Shown: positions 1 to 9,871, counted from the stretch's first letter. The stretch is 64,000 nucleotides of DNA from Brevibacterium yomogidense (GCF_016107685.1 NZ_JABASY010000002.1:682001-746000), one strand, 5' to 3'. Notes: generated by a model not told the origin, from the sequence alone. Made by a program: numbers and translations.

Positions 1-389
1 ACTGCGCGAACCGGATGATCGGCATCGACGACGTGTTCGATGCGAGGATCGCGTCCTCCGCGGTCACGATCGCGTCGAGTTCCGCGAAGATCGCCTTCTT
101 GATGTCCTCGTTCTCGCTCGCCGCTTCGATGATCAGCTGGCGGTCCGCGAAGTCCTTCATGTCGACCGTGTAGTGGAGACGCGCCACGGCGGCGTCGCGC
201 TCGTCTTCGGAGAGCTTGCCGCGCTCCACCCCGCGAGCGAGGCTCTTCTCGATGCGGGCGCGGCCCGCGTCGACCGCCTGCTCGCTGATGTCACGGACGA
301 CGACGTCGAGTCCCGCGCGAGCGAGCACCTCTGCGATGCCGGATCCCATGAGTCCGGAGCCTACGACTCCGGCGCGTTCGATGACCATG
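1..389 (-). CDS. 3-hydroxyacyl-CoA (3-hydroxybutyryl-CoA) dehydrogenase, N-terminal part, cut by the window edge
   Basis: The first 129 codons of an NAD-dependent 3-hydroxyacyl-CoA dehydrogenase run off the left edge. The protein would oxidise 3-hydroxyacyl-CoA in fatty-acid or butyrate-type beta-oxidation in the cytosol. Residues 7-19 (GVVGSGLMGSGIA) form the glycine-rich Rossmann NAD site and are typical of the Hbd/FadB N-domain; near the cut, ILASNTSSMPI matches the conserved Ser-containing strand of this family. The ATG at 389 follows an AAGGAACGAGG ribosome site. It lies 68 bases downstream of def on the same strand and may be co-transcribed with pyc-def. The C-terminal substrate domain is not visible, so chain-length preference cannot be judged. 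Confidence 0.88.
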
Positions 390-457
390 TTGCCTCGTTC
401 CTTCGTCACTTGCTGTTCGTTGTGGTGAGTGGTCTGTGTGCACGGTCCTCCGGGCTG

Positions 458-949
458 TCAGAACCAGTCCGAGCGACGGACGGCGCCCAGCGCTTCCCTC
501 TTCCGATCCTTGGGGAGGGTCTCGATGTACACGATCCCCTCCAGGTGGTCGGTCTCGTGCTGGAGCATCTGGGCGAAGACGCCTTCGCCCTCGACGCGGA
601 CGGGTGCGCCGTCGACATCGAACCCTTCGACCGCTGCGGTCTCCCACCGGGGAGTGGGGAACCAGAGTCCGGGGACTGACAGACACCCTTCGTCGATGTC
701 GCGCAGACGTCCCCCCGTCTCCACGACCACGGGGTTGACGACGTGTCCGACCCTGCCGTCGAGGTGGTAGGCGAAGACACGCCGGTCCACCCCGATCTGC
801 GGGGCGGCCACCGCCGCGCGCCCGTCCGGGGCCGCGGTGTCCGCGAGATCCCGGACGAGCGCACGCAGCGCGTCGTCGAACGCGGTGACCGGAGTGCACA
901 CGGTACGCAGCACCGGGTCACCGTAATGCCGGATGGGACGGTCAGGCAT
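458..949 (-). CDS. def: Peptide deformylase
   Basis: A metalloenzyme of 163 aa that removes the formyl group from the N-terminal Met of new proteins. All three family motifs are visible: the motif 1 relative AAVAAPQIGV (about residues 45-54), EGCLSVPG with metal ligand Cys89, and QHETDHLEG with His131, catalytic Glu132 and His135. Motif 1 has AAVAAPQ where many members have GxGLAAPQ, and the chain is short, which fits a compact actinobacterial form. Its ATG overlaps the last 8 bases of pyc (942-949), so it is probably translationally coupled to it. A second N-terminal processing enzyme, map, lies far away at 50.6 kb. Confidence 0.95.
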   Translation of the reverse strand: MPDRPIRHYGDPVLRTVCTPVTAFDDALRALVRDLADTAAPDGRAAVAAPQIGVDRRVFAYHLDGRVGHVVNPVVVETGGRLRDIDEGCLSVPGLWFPTPRWETAAVEGFDVDGAPVRVEGEGVFAQMLQHETDHLEGIVYIETLPKDRKREALGAVRRSDWF

Positions 950-3900
950 CGATCACGACGACGAGGTCGCCGCCCTCGAGCTGCTGGACCGGTCCGATCG
1001 CCAGCCGTGCGACCGTGCCGTCGATGTGCGAGGTGATGGAGGCCTCCATCTTCATCGCTTCGATCGTCGCGACCGTCTGCCCTGCCTTCACCTCGGCGCC
1101 CTGCTCCACCTGGAGGGTGACGACACCGGCGAAGGGGCTCGCCACGTGGCCGGCGTTGTCCGGGTCGGCCTTCTCCGCCGCTGCAACGTCGACGTCGACA
1201 GAACGGTCACGGACGGAGATCGGACGCAGCTGCCCGTTGAGCGTGCACATGATGGTCCGCATACCGCGCTCATCGGCGGGTCCGAACGCCTGGATGCCGA
1301 CCAGGAGTGCCTTGCCCTTGTCGATGAGGACGCTGTATTCCTCGCCCTCCGCAAGGCCGTAGAGGTAGAGAGAGGTCTCGAGCACGGACAGGTCTCCGTA
1401 CTGGTCGCGCATACGCCCGAATTCCTTCGTCGGCTGCGGGAACAGGAGTCGGTTGAGCGTCTCCTGCCGCTCCCGACCGGGTTCGTTCAGCAGGGCGGAA
1501 TCCGCGGGATCCAGGTCTGCGGCAGGCGCCTTGTGCGTGCGTCCCTGCAGTGCCTTGCTCCGGAACGGCTCCGGCCAGCCACCTGGCGGGTCGCCGAGGT
1601 CACCGTTCAGGAATCCGATGACGGAGTCGGGCACGTCGAAGCGCTCCGGGTTCTGCTCGAACTCCTGGGGGTCCGCTCCGACGGCGACCAGGTGCAGAGC
1701 CAGATCGCCGACGACCTTCGACGAGGGCGTGACCTTGACGAGGTGGCCGAGGAGCCGGTCTGCCGCCTCGTACATCGCCTCGATCTCCTCGAACTTCTCC
1801 CCCAGCCCCAGTGCAACGGCCTGCTGACGGAGGTTCGACAGCTGTCCGCCCGGGATCTCGTGCCGGTAGACACGACCGGTGGGTCCCGGCAGCCCTGATT
1901 CGAACGGCTTGTAGACGTTCCGCACGGACTCCCAGTACGGCTCGAGATCGCCGACGGCGGACAGGCTCAGACCTGTGTCCCGCTCGGTGTTCTCGAGAGC
2001 GGCGACCAGAGCGGACAGTGACGGCTGACTGGTCGTGCCCGCCATCGACGCGCTCGCTGCGTCCACGGCGTCTGCTCCCGCAGCCGAGGCGGCGAGCAGT
2101 GTCGCGAGCTGTCCTCCTGCGGTGTCGTGCGTGTGGACATGCACCGGAAGATCGAAGTTCTCCCGCAGGGCGGTCACGAGCTTGGTCGCGGCGGCCGGGC
2201 GGAGCAGGCCCGCCATGTCCTTCACGGCGAGGACGTGGGCCCCCGCGTCGACGATCTGCTCCGCGAGACGCAGGTAGTAGTCGAGCGTGTAGAGGGTCTC
2301 GTTCGGACTCGACAGATCCGAGGTGTAGCAGAGGGCGACCTCCGCGACTGCGGACCCGGTGGCCCTCACCGCATCGATCGCCGGACGCATCTGCGACACG
2401 TCGTTCAGTGCGTCGAAGATGCGGAAGATGTCGACGCCGACGGCGGACGCCTCTGCGACGAACGCGTCCGTCACCTCTGTCGGGTAGGGCGTGTAGCCGA
2501 CGGTATTGCGTCCTCGCAGCAGCATCTGCAGGTTGATGTTGGGGACGGCTTCGCGCAGCTTCGCGAGGCGCTCCCACGGATCCTCCGCGAGGAAGCGGAG
2601 TGCGACGTCGTACGTCGCACCTCCCCACGCTTCGATGCTCAGCAGCTCCGGCGTCATCTTGGAGACATACTCCGCCGGTGTCACGAGATCCTTCGTGCGC
2701 ACACGAGTGGCGAGGAGCGACTGATGGGCGTCCCGGAACGTCGTGTCCGTGACGGCGAGTGCTGTCTGTTCCCGCAGACCCTTCGCCCAACCGTCGGGGC
2801 CCAGCTCCTGAAGCTTCTGCCGGGATCCGGCGGGTGCGGGCCGTGACGCCACGTCTTCCGGAACAGCCGGCAGCTTGTCGACGGGGTCGAGGGTGACGGG
2901 TGCGTCCCCGTGCGGACGGTTGACGGTGACGTCCGCGAGGAATTCCAGGATCTTCGACCCCCGGTCCGCACCGACACGGGCATCCAGCAGGTGCGGATGG
3001 TCGTCGATGAAGGTCGTCGCGACGTCGCCGTCCCGGAACTTCTGTTCGGCGAGGACCGCGCGGAGGAACCCGATGTTGGATGCGACACCGCGGATCCGGA
3101 ACTCGGCCAGTGCGCGGCGCGCGCGATCGACGGCCTGCGCGAAGGTGCGACCGCGGGTCGTGCACTTCACGAGCATCGAGTCGAAGTGCGCGGAGACCTC
3201 AGCGCCCGCGTACGCGGTCCCGCCGTCCAGCCGCACTCCCGCGCCGCCGGCGGATCGGTAGGCCGTGATGACACCGGTGTCCGGTCGGAAAGAATTCGCA
3301 GGATCCTCTGTGGTGATGCGGCACTGCAGTGCGGCGCCCTTCACCTGGATCATGTCCTGCGACAGGCCGAGCTCCTCGAGCGACCCGCCGGCCGCCACAA
3401 GGAGTTGAGCCTGCACGAGGTCGATGTCTGTGATCTCTTCCGTCACGGTGTGCTCGACCTGGATGCGAGGGTTCATCTCGATGAACGAGTGCTTGCCCGC
3501 GCGCGACCCTGCCGTCTCGAGCAGGAACTCGACGGTGCCGGCGTTCTGGTAGCCGATCTCACGCGCGAACTTCAGTGCATCGGCGTGCAGCGCCGCGGCG
3601 GTCTCGGGGTCGAGGTTGGGCGCGGGCGCGATCTCGATGACCTTCTGGTGCCTGCGCTGGATCGAGCAGTCGCGCTCGAAGAGATGGATCGCGTTCGACT
3701 GGTCGTCCGCGAGGACCTGGACCTCGATGTGGCGCGGACGCTGGACCGCCTGCTCGATGAAGACGGTCGGGTCGCCGAATGCGCCCTCCGCCTCACGCAT
3801 GGCGGCCTTCAGGGCCTCGACGAGACCGTCGTCGCTGTCCACGCGACGCATGCCGCGTCCCCCTCCACCGGCGACCGCCTTGACGAAGAGGGGGTACTCG

Positions 3901-4352
3901 ATGTTCGCGGCCTGCTCGATCAGCTCGTCGATGTCCGCTGACGGTGACGTCGACTCAAGAGTGGGCACACCTGCTCGACGTGCGGCTTCGAGAGCATGAA
4001 CCTTGTTCCCGGCCATCTCCAGGACATCGGCACTCGGGCCGACGAACGCGATCCCCGCTTCCTCGCACGCGCGGGCGAGGTCAGGATTCTCGGCCAGGAA
4101 GCCGTAGCCGGGGTACACGGCGTCAGCGCCGGATTCCTTCGCCACCCTCATGATCTCGGAGACGTCGAGATACGCACGGACGGGGTGGCCCTTCTCCCCG
4201 ATCTTATACGCCTCGTCCGCCTTCAGACGGTGTTCGGAATTGCGATCCTCGTAGGGGAACACGGCCACCGTCTCCGCGCCCAGCTCGTAGGCTGCGCGGA
4301 AAGCACGGACGGCGATTTCGCCACGGTTGGCGACAAGCACCTTCTGGAACAT
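942..4352 (-). CDS. pyc: Pyruvate carboxylase
   Basis: A biotin enzyme of 1136 aa that makes oxaloacetate from pyruvate, bicarbonate and ATP (anaplerosis). Domain order is complete: biotin carboxylase at the N-terminus (MFQKVLVANRGEIAVR start, ATP-grasp GGGGRGMRR, EMNPRIQVEHTVTE), carboxyltransferase from about residue 530 (TDTTFRDAHQSLLATR), the PYC/OADA conserved region, and a C-terminal biotinyl domain with EAMKMEA, where Lys1101 carries biotin. The length is typical of single-chain pyruvate carboxylase. The ATG at 4352 was chosen because the biotin carboxylase homology starts there; the frame stays open upstream without any domain. A -10-like TACAGT (4406-4411, minus strand) lies about 55 bases upstream. 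Confidence 0.97.
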   Translation of the reverse strand: MFQKVLVANRGEIAVRAFRAAYELGAETVAVFPYEDRNSEHRLKADEAYKIGEKGHPVRAYLDVSEIMRVAKESGADAVYPGYGFLAENPDLARACEEAGIAFVGPSADVLEMAGNKVHALEAARRAGVPTLESTSPSADIDELIEQAANIEYPLFVKAVAGGGGRGMRRVDSDDGLVEALKAAMREAEGAFGDPTVFIEQAVQRPRHIEVQVLADDQSNAIHLFERDCSIQRRHQKVIEIAPAPNLDPETAAALHADALKFAREIGYQNAGTVEFLLETAGSRAGKHSFIEMNPRIQVEHTVTEEITDIDLVQAQLLVAAGGSLEELGLSQDMIQVKGAALQCRITTEDPANSFRPDTGVITAYRSAGGAGVRLDGGTAYAGAEVSAHFDSMLVKCTTRGRTFAQAVDRARRALAEFRIRGVASNIGFLRAVLAEQKFRDGDVATTFIDDHPHLLDARVGADRGSKILEFLADVTVNRPHGDAPVTLDPVDKLPAVPEDVASRPAPAGSRQKLQELGPDGWAKGLREQTALAVTDTTFRDAHQSLLATRVRTKDLVTPAEYVSKMTPELLSIEAWGGATYDVALRFLAEDPWERLAKLREAVPNINLQMLLRGRNTVGYTPYPTEVTDAFVAEASAVGVDIFRIFDALNDVSQMRPAIDAVRATGSAVAEVALCYTSDLSSPNETLYTLDYYLRLAEQIVDAGAHVLAVKDMAGLLRPAAATKLVTALRENFDLPVHVHTHDTAGGQLATLLAASAAGADAVDAASASMAGTTSQPSLSALVAALENTERDTGLSLSAVGDLEPYWESVRNVYKPFESGLPGPTGRVYRHEIPGGQLSNLRQQAVALGLGEKFEEIEAMYEAADRLLGHLVKVTPSSKVVGDLALHLVAVGADPQEFEQNPERFDVPDSVIGFLNGDLGDPPGGWPEPFRSKALQGRTHKAPAADLDPADSALLNEPGRERQETLNRLLFPQPTKEFGRMRDQYGDLSVLETSLYLYGLAEGEEYSVLIDKGKALLVGIQAFGPADERGMRTIMCTLNGQLRPISVRDRSVDVDVAAAEKADPDNAGHVASPFAGVVTLQVEQGAEVKAGQTVATIEAMKMEASITSHIDGTVARLAIGPVQQLEGGDLVVVIDA

Positions 4353-4502
4353 TCGAACTCGATTCTTCCGGCGCCGGTTCACGACGCGTCCTGCGGAACA
4401 CGACCACTGTACAAGTGGGTTCGGGCACACGTGCGGGTGGGGCGCGGGAGCCGGATCCCGGACGCCGCCGCTGTGTCCGCGCCGTTGGCTACCCTGAACC
4501 GC
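4353..4502. promoter_or_regulatory. Divergent promoter region pyc / sbcD
   Basis: A 150-base gap between two divergent genes. For pyc (minus) a TACAGT box preceded by TG lies at 4406-4411. For sbcD (plus) TACCCT at 4490-4495 ends 7 bases before the ATG at 4503, the spacing expected of a leaderless transcript, and no Shine-Dalgarno is present there. Neither -35 is obvious. Confidence 0.45.
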
Positions 4503-5708
4503 ATGCGGATCCTTCACACCTCTGACTGGCACCTGGGTCGACGCCTGCACGGCGTCGACCTCACCGATGCGCAGCGGAAGTTCCTCGACTGGCTCCACAC
4601 CACGGTGGAGGAACGCGCCATCGACGTGGTCCTCATCGCCGGCGACGTGTATGACCGTGCGATCCCCCACCCGGACGCACTCGGTCTGTGGGAGTACGCG
4701 GTGTCCGGGCTGCTGGACCGGGGTGTCCGCATCGTCGCCTCCAGCGGCAACCATGATTCGTTCGTGCGCTTGGGGCTCAACCGTCATCACCTCGACCGTG
4801 CGGGTGTCCATCTCCGCACGCACCTGTCCGACATCGTCCGTCCTGTACGGCTCGCCCCGGACGGCTCGGTGCTCACCGACAAGGACCCTCGTGCCGCAGT
4901 CTCCGTGCACGGGATCCCCTACCTGGAGCCATCGCTCGTGTGGGAGCGGATACGTGCAGCCGGACGCACCCATGCGGCTGTGCTCGGTGCTGCGATGTCG
5001 CGAGTCGTCGCACACCGGGACGCGCACGCCCCGCAGGATCGCCTGGTCGTCCTGGCACACGCATTCGTCGCAGGCTCCGTCTCCAGCGAATCCGAACGCG
5101 ATGTCTCCCTGGGCGGGGTCGGCGTGACTCCGGCCTCCGTCTTCGCTGACGCCGACTACGCCGCACTCGGCCATGTCCACCGTCCACAGGCCCTCTCCGA
5201 CCGCATCCGGTACAGCGGGTCGCCCCTCCCCTTCTCGTTCGGGGAGGCACGTTTCGCCAAACAGGTCGTCGAAGTCGAGTTCGCCCCCGCCCCGGGGCCA
5301 GACGGTCTGGGGACGCCGCTCGTGACAGCACACACCGTCCCGGAGTTCCGACCCGTGCGAACGCTGCGCGGAACACTGCGCGATGTCATCGCTCAGGCCT
5401 CTGACCACCCGGACGCACTCGTCTCCGCAGAACTCACCGATCCGCAGCGGGTCCCCGGTGCTGTCGACCGGCTGCGTTCGGCGTTCCCAGGTTTCATCCG
5501 CATGTCCTGGACGGAGCTCACGCGGACGACGACCGTCCCGGGAGCCGGCGCTGGTGCTGGAACCGCTGTCCTCACGGACGAAGAGGTATTCGCGGGTTTC
5601 CACCAGACGCAGCGGGGCGGGCCTCCGCCCGACCACGCGACCCGGCGATTCTCGGCCGCGCTCGCACAGGTGCACACGGGTGCGGGTCCGGCGGAAGGGG
5701 CGGTGTGA
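4503..5708 (+). CDS. sbcD: Exonuclease SbcCD nuclease subunit SbcD (Mre11 family)
   Basis: A metallophosphoesterase of 401 aa that pairs with SbcC to cut DNA hairpins and protein-blocked ends. Phosphoesterase motifs appear in order: TSDWHLGR (Asp8, His10), IAGDVYDR, SSGNHDS and GHVHRPQ. The ATG at 4503 is directly followed by MRILHTSDWHLG, the normal N-terminus. It ends one base before the GTG of sbcC, so the two subunits form an operon. The start sits 7 bases after a TACCCT box with no ribosome site, suggesting a leaderless mRNA. Confidence 0.95.
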   Translation: MRILHTSDWHLGRRLHGVDLTDAQRKFLDWLHTTVEERAIDVVLIAGDVYDRAIPHPDALGLWEYAVSGLLDRGVRIVASSGNHDSFVRLGLNRHHLDRAGVHLRTHLSDIVRPVRLAPDGSVLTDKDPRAAVSVHGIPYLEPSLVWERIRAAGRTHAAVLGAAMSRVVAHRDAHAPQDRLVVLAHAFVAGSVSSESERDVSLGGVGVTPASVFADADYAALGHVHRPQALSDRIRYSGSPLPFSFGEARFAKQVVEVEFAPAPGPDGLGTPLVTAHTVPEFRPVRTLRGTLRDVIAQASDHPDALVSAELTDPQRVPGAVDRLRSAFPGFIRMSWTELTRTTTVPGAGAGAGTAVLTDEEVFAGFHQTQRGGPPPDHATRRFSAALAQVHTGAGPAEGAV

Positions 5709-5709
5709 C

Positions 5710-8700
5710 GTGCGTCCTCACCATCTCGTCATCGAAGGCTTCGGCCCTTTCCGGGACAGACAGACGATCGATTTCGATTCCGTGTCCCACGACGGCATCT
5801 TCCTCATCGCGGGGCCCACGGGCGCTGGTAAGACCAGCATCCTCGACGCGCTGTGCTTCGCCCTCTTCAACACCGTGCCCGGCCCTCGCGGATCGGCATC
5901 CGACCTCCGCTCGCACCTCGCAGCACCCACCGACCCGACGCGCGTCGAACTGACGTTCACGGCTTCCGGCCGGCGCTTCCGCATCGAAAGGACCCCTCAG
6001 TACCTCCGACCGCGCAAGAGGGGAACTGGGATGACGACCCAGAGTCACACGGTCGCGCTCGCGGAGTGGGTCGACGGCGAGTGGGCGGGCATCTCCCGCA
6101 CGGCTCAGGAGACCCAGGCCTTCCTCGACGCGATCGTCGGACTCAACGCCGCGCAGTTCACAAAGCTCGTCGTCCTCCCCCAAGGCGACTTCGCCGCATT
6201 CCTCCACGCCGATCCCACGGAGCGCGAAGGGATCCTCGAGAAGCTCTTCGCGACAGAGCACTTCCGTGCGGTCGAACGCGTACTCGGCGAACGGGCGACC
6301 CGTGCCCGCCGCCTCACGGAGAAGGGCGACCACGAGCGCAGATTCGCTCTCGAATCCGCGGCTCACTCCTCGTGGGAGACGGCCCCGCTTCCCACTGCGA
6401 CTCCCACGGTCGTCGAAACGCTGGCGTTCCTGAGGGTCATTGCCGTGAGCGCCCGGGAGCGGGCGGAAGTAGCGGACTTCACGTCCCGGCTCGCGGAGCG
6501 GTGCGCAAAGACCTCAGAAGAGGCCGCACGGGGATGGCAGCAGCGTATCGAAGACCGCACCGCGCTCGCCGCCCTGCGCGAGGACGAGGCCACGTGGGCA
6601 GCAGCACTGCACGAACGCGAAGCGCTTCGGCTGAAGGCCGACCGCGCACGGGCCGCGCACTCCCTGAGTCCCCAGCTGAAGGCACTGCAGAGGGCGCAGG
6701 CAGAAGCCGCGCGGCTGGACGACGCGTCCCGTCGCGCGCGCGACGAGGCGCTGAAGGCCATGCCGGCAGAGGCGAGGGTCCCTCTCGACGAGCTGACCGA
6801 CAAAGACATCGCTGCCGCGGCAGCGCATCTGGACCGTGCAGAAGACGGACTCGCCCGTCGCGCAATCCTCGAGAAACTGGTCGCGGACACGGAAGCGGAA
6901 GCGGCCGCTGCCGCAGAAGAAGCAGAGCGCGCCCGATCGATCCTGACGGGCCACGAAGCGAGAGCTGAAGAGCTCAGAGCGGAATCCGAGCGGCTCCGCA
7001 CCACGTTCGACGGACTTGAAGACATCGCGTCGGCACGTGACCAGCTTCGGGAGCACCAGCGTGCGATCGCGGCGGTGCAGACCGCGATCGCACAGCGGGA
7101 TTCTGCACACGCGCGCCTCATCAATGCCTCGCACGCTGCGGAAGCCTCCGCACGGGCCCTCGAGGCCACTCGTCGAGCGATGCGCGAGGACTCCGCCGGG
7201 TCCCTGGCCGCCACCCTCGTCGCGGGGCAGCCCTGCCCCGTGTGCGGCGCATGCGAACATCCGGATCCAGCGCGCCCCACCGGTGAGGGCCCGTCACCGG
7301 ACGACGAGGCCGACGACGAAGCCGCAGACACAGCCGCCCGTTCCGCGCTGGCCGCTGCAGAGGCCTCGTACGAAGGCGCAGACCAGTCACTCACCACCGC
7401 ACGAGCCGCAGCCGCAGGCATCGAGGCGGACCGGCTCGAAGAGCGTCTGGCGGAAGCGGAGTCAGCTGTCACGAAGCGCGTGGAGCTCCGGGCTGCGATG
7501 GCCTCGACCGGCGCGGCCCTCCGTGACGTGGGACCTCGCCTCGAAGCTGCACGTGCGGCCGTCGCGACGGCGGACGCCGCGTATGCGCGAACGTCAACGG
7601 CATATGCGCAAGCCCGCAGCCGGTTCGACGAAAGCTCGGAGTCGAGCGTTGCGGAGGCTCCCTCATCCTGGACAAAGCTGGGCGTCGTCGAACCGTCGAA
7701 TTCGGTCGCGGCCCGCTGTGCACGTGCTGGTCTCGACCGACTCACGACGGCACGCACCACGTGGCTGCAGGCACGTGGTGAAGCCGAACGAGGACGTCGC
7801 GACATGCGCACGCGGACCAACGATCTCACCGCGGCACTCGCCGACTCCCCCTTTGCCGACGTGGCATCACTCGAAGCCGCTGCGGCTCTGCCGCTCGAGG
7901 ACCTCGAGAAGCAGCTGGACGCACACCGCGAGCACGCCACGCGTCTGGCGCTGAGGCGCGAGTCGCCACCGATCATCCGGGCTCGTGACGACACGTGTAC
8001 CGACGACGCCCTCACTGACGCCTCCGAGCAGGCAGAGGCGGACGCAGAGCGAGACCGTGCGCGTGCCGACGTCGCTTCAGAGCACGGCGCCGTCGCTCAG
8101 GCGGCGGCCACGGCTGCGCACGCGGCTTTCCGCCGCACCCTCGCCGATCGCACCGAGGACGAGGACAGGATCACAGAGCTTCAGCGGGACATCGATCTTG
8201 CTGAACTCGTCCTGGGCACCAGCACGGATGCCGCCAGCCGCATGTCCCTCTCCTCCTATGCGCTGGCAGCGCTGTTCGCCGAAGTGGCCGTCCACGCATC
8301 CGACCGACTCGTCGACATGACGGCTGGGCGATACCGGCTCGAGCACGATCTGGAGCGACGCAGGGGCGACCGCCGAACGGGGCTGGGGCTCAAGATCGTC
8401 GACACCTTCACGGACGAGTCCCGCGACCCGCGGACACTGTCCGGCGGAGAGGGCTTCATGGCGTCCCTAGCTCTCGCGCTGGGCATGGCCGACACCGTCC
8501 GGGCAGAGACGGGCGGAATCGACCTCGACGCGCTGTTCCTCGACGAGGGCTTCGGCACCCTCGACCCGGACACCCTGAGCGACGTGCTGGCAGTGCTCGA
8601 CCGGTTGAGGACGGGGGGACGCACGATCGGCATCATCTCCCACGTCGCGGAGCTCCAGCAGGCGATCACGACCCGCGTCATGGTCGCTCCTGGGCCCAGC

Positions 8701-8748
8701 GGAGCGAGCATCCGCGTCGAGGCCCCACAGGTTCAGGTCGAAGAATGA
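5710..8748 (+). CDS. sbcC: Exonuclease SbcCD ATPase subunit SbcC (Rad50 family)
   Basis: A 1012-aa SMC-like ATPase, partner of SbcD. The N-terminus has Walker A GPTGAGKTS (residues 35-43) and the Q-loop region LVVLPQGDFAAFL. A long Ala/Glu/Arg-rich coiled coil follows, with the zinc hook CPVC at residues 509-512, and then a second coil. The C-terminus carries the signature LSGGEG (from residue 910) and Walker B LDALFLDEGFGTLD. The GTG at 5710 is used because VRPHHLVIEGFGPF matches the family N-terminus. The hook contains extra cysteine and histidine residues (CPVCGACEHPDP). It is the second gene of the sbcDC operon. Confidence 0.95.
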   Translation: MRPHHLVIEGFGPFRDRQTIDFDSVSHDGIFLIAGPTGAGKTSILDALCFALFNTVPGPRGSASDLRSHLAAPTDPTRVELTFTASGRRFRIERTPQYLRPRKRGTGMTTQSHTVALAEWVDGEWAGISRTAQETQAFLDAIVGLNAAQFTKLVVLPQGDFAAFLHADPTEREGILEKLFATEHFRAVERVLGERATRARRLTEKGDHERRFALESAAHSSWETAPLPTATPTVVETLAFLRVIAVSARERAEVADFTSRLAERCAKTSEEAARGWQQRIEDRTALAALREDEATWAAALHEREALRLKADRARAAHSLSPQLKALQRAQAEAARLDDASRRARDEALKAMPAEARVPLDELTDKDIAAAAAHLDRAEDGLARRAILEKLVADTEAEAAAAAEEAERARSILTGHEARAEELRAESERLRTTFDGLEDIASARDQLREHQRAIAAVQTAIAQRDSAHARLINASHAAEASARALEATRRAMREDSAGSLAATLVAGQPCPVCGACEHPDPARPTGEGPSPDDEADDEAADTAARSALAAAEASYEGADQSLTTARAAAAGIEADRLEERLAEAESAVTKRVELRAAMASTGAALRDVGPRLEAARAAVATADAAYARTSTAYAQARSRFDESSESSVAEAPSSWTKLGVVEPSNSVAARCARAGLDRLTTARTTWLQARGEAERGRRDMRTRTNDLTAALADSPFADVASLEAAAALPLEDLEKQLDAHREHATRLALRRESPPIIRARDDTCTDDALTDASEQAEADAERDRARADVASEHGAVAQAAATAAHAAFRRTLADRTEDEDRITELQRDIDLAELVLGTSTDAASRMSLSSYALAALFAEVAVHASDRLVDMTAGRYRLEHDLERRRGDRRTGLGLKIVDTFTDESRDPRTLSGGEGFMASLALALGMADTVRAETGGIDLDALFLDEGFGTLDPDTLSDVLAVLDRLRTGGRTIGIISHVAELQQAITTRVMVAPGPSGASIRVEAPQVQVEE

Positions 8749-8796
8749 CTCACCGCGCCGGGCGGGTTGCCCTCCGGAAAAGCACCGCTGATCGGT

Positions 8797-8802
8797 TACG
8801 GT
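8797..8802 (+). promoter_or_regulatory. -10 box of the ParA-like gene, leaderless spacing
   Basis: TACGGT ends 7 bases before the GTG at 8810 and no Shine-Dalgarno lies between. This is the TANNNT-N6/7-start layout of leaderless actinobacterial transcripts. An overlapping TAGATA is an alternative. Confidence 0.4.
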
Positions 8803-8809
8803 AGATACC

Positions 8810-9871
8810 GTGCTCGTCATCAGCGTTTCCAGCCTCAAGGGCGGCGTCGGGAAGACTTCAGTCGCACTCGGCCTCGCCTCCGCAGCCCACAACCGCGGGC
8901 TCCCCACGCTAGTCGTGGACATGGACCCCCAGGCGGATGCATCGACAGGCCTCGACGTGCCTGTGACGACTCCGCTCGACATCGCCGACGTCCTCGCCGC
9001 GCCCAAGGCGAAGATCGTCTCCCAGGCGATCGTCCCCTCCGGCTGGTCGGGCGGTGCCAAAGGTGCTCTCGACGTGATACCGGGAAGTCCTCGGTCTGCG
9101 GAATTCGACCGTCCGACGCTGTCGGAACGCTTCCTGCGGCGCCTCAAGGACGCTCTCTCCACGGTCAGTGACGACTACCGGCTCGTGATCATCGACTGCC
9201 CTCCGTCGATGAACGGCCTCACCCGCGCCGCGTGGATGGCGAGCCAACGGGTGGCGGTCGTGACGGAGCCCGGCCTCTTCTCGGTGGCAGCGGCAGACCG
9301 GGCCCTCCGCGCGGTCGCAGAGCTGCGGCGGCGCGGCGCACCGGACCTGCAGCCTCTCGGCATCATCGCGAACCGTGTGCGGACGAAGTCTCGTGAGCAC
9401 GGTTTCCGGGTCGAGGAGATGAGGGAGATGTTCGGCCCGCTCGTCCTCACGCCACCCATCGGCGAACGGACCGTACTCCAGCAGGCCCAGGGATCCGCGC
9501 GCCCGATCCACTCGTGGCCGGGCCACACCGCGAGTGAACTCGCCGGAACATTCGATTCGCTCCTGGACCGTGCACTTCGCACAGCGACCATCCGTGGGCG
9601 CGACGAGCGACGTGACGCGGCAGACATCAGTCGGTCGGCGGGAAACACGACGGCAGTGGGGCACGACGTTCCAGGCGGATTCGAGGACTCAGCATCGCCG
9701 TCGGCTCAGACGTCAGCATCGGTTCCGACCGGGCCCTCCGAGTCCGGCTCCGACGCACAGACGGCCTCTGCGGCGCAGGGCTCCACAACGGCGCTGACCG
9801 ATACATCCGTGAGCGATACCGATGAAGCCGCGGCAGACGTCCCGCTGCGCCGCCGCCGCGATCGCCGCTGA
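8810..9871 (+). CDS. ParA/MinD-family ATPase, orphan
   Basis: A 353-aa P-loop ATPase of the ParA/Soj group. The deviant Walker A is KGGVGKTS (residues 10-17), followed by VVDMDPQADAS and VIIDCPPSMN, which are standard ParA signatures. After about residue 260 the chain becomes a low-complexity Ser/Thr/Ala/Asp tail ending in RRRRDRR, unlike chromosomal ParA, which stops near 260-300 aa. No parB, parS cluster, oriC gene or plasmid gene lies nearby, so a role in origin segregation is not supported; it may position another cargo. It starts 61 bases after sbcC. The GTG start follows a -10-like TACGGT at leaderless spacing. Confidence 0.85.
   Translation: MLVISVSSLKGGVGKTSVALGLASAAHNRGLPTLVVDMDPQADASTGLDVPVTTPLDIADVLAAPKAKIVSQAIVPSGWSGGAKGALDVIPGSPRSAEFDRPTLSERFLRRLKDALSTVSDDYRLVIIDCPPSMNGLTRAAWMASQRVAVVTEPGLFSVAAADRALRAVAELRRRGAPDLQPLGIIANRVRTKSREHGFRVEEMREMFGPLVLTPPIGERTVLQQAQGSARPIHSWPGHTASELAGTFDSLLDRALRTATIRGRDERRDAADISRSAGNTTAVGHDVPGGFEDSASPSAQTSASVPTGPSESGSDAQTASAAQGSTTALTDTSVSDTDEAAADVPLRRRRDRR

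Noticed and set aside
2910-3941. Long plus-strand frame opposite pyc
   Set aside because: No recognisable motif and it mirrors the pyc codons.
4353-5675. Extension of the pyc frame upstream by about 440 codons
   Set aside because: The frame stays open only because it mirrors sbcD on the other strand; the biotin carboxylase N-terminus begins at 4352.
6363-8015. Long antisense open frame inside sbcC
   Set aside because: Ser/Arg/Ala-rich composition typical of an antisense shadow in GC-rich coding DNA; sbcC is a complete family member on the plus strand.
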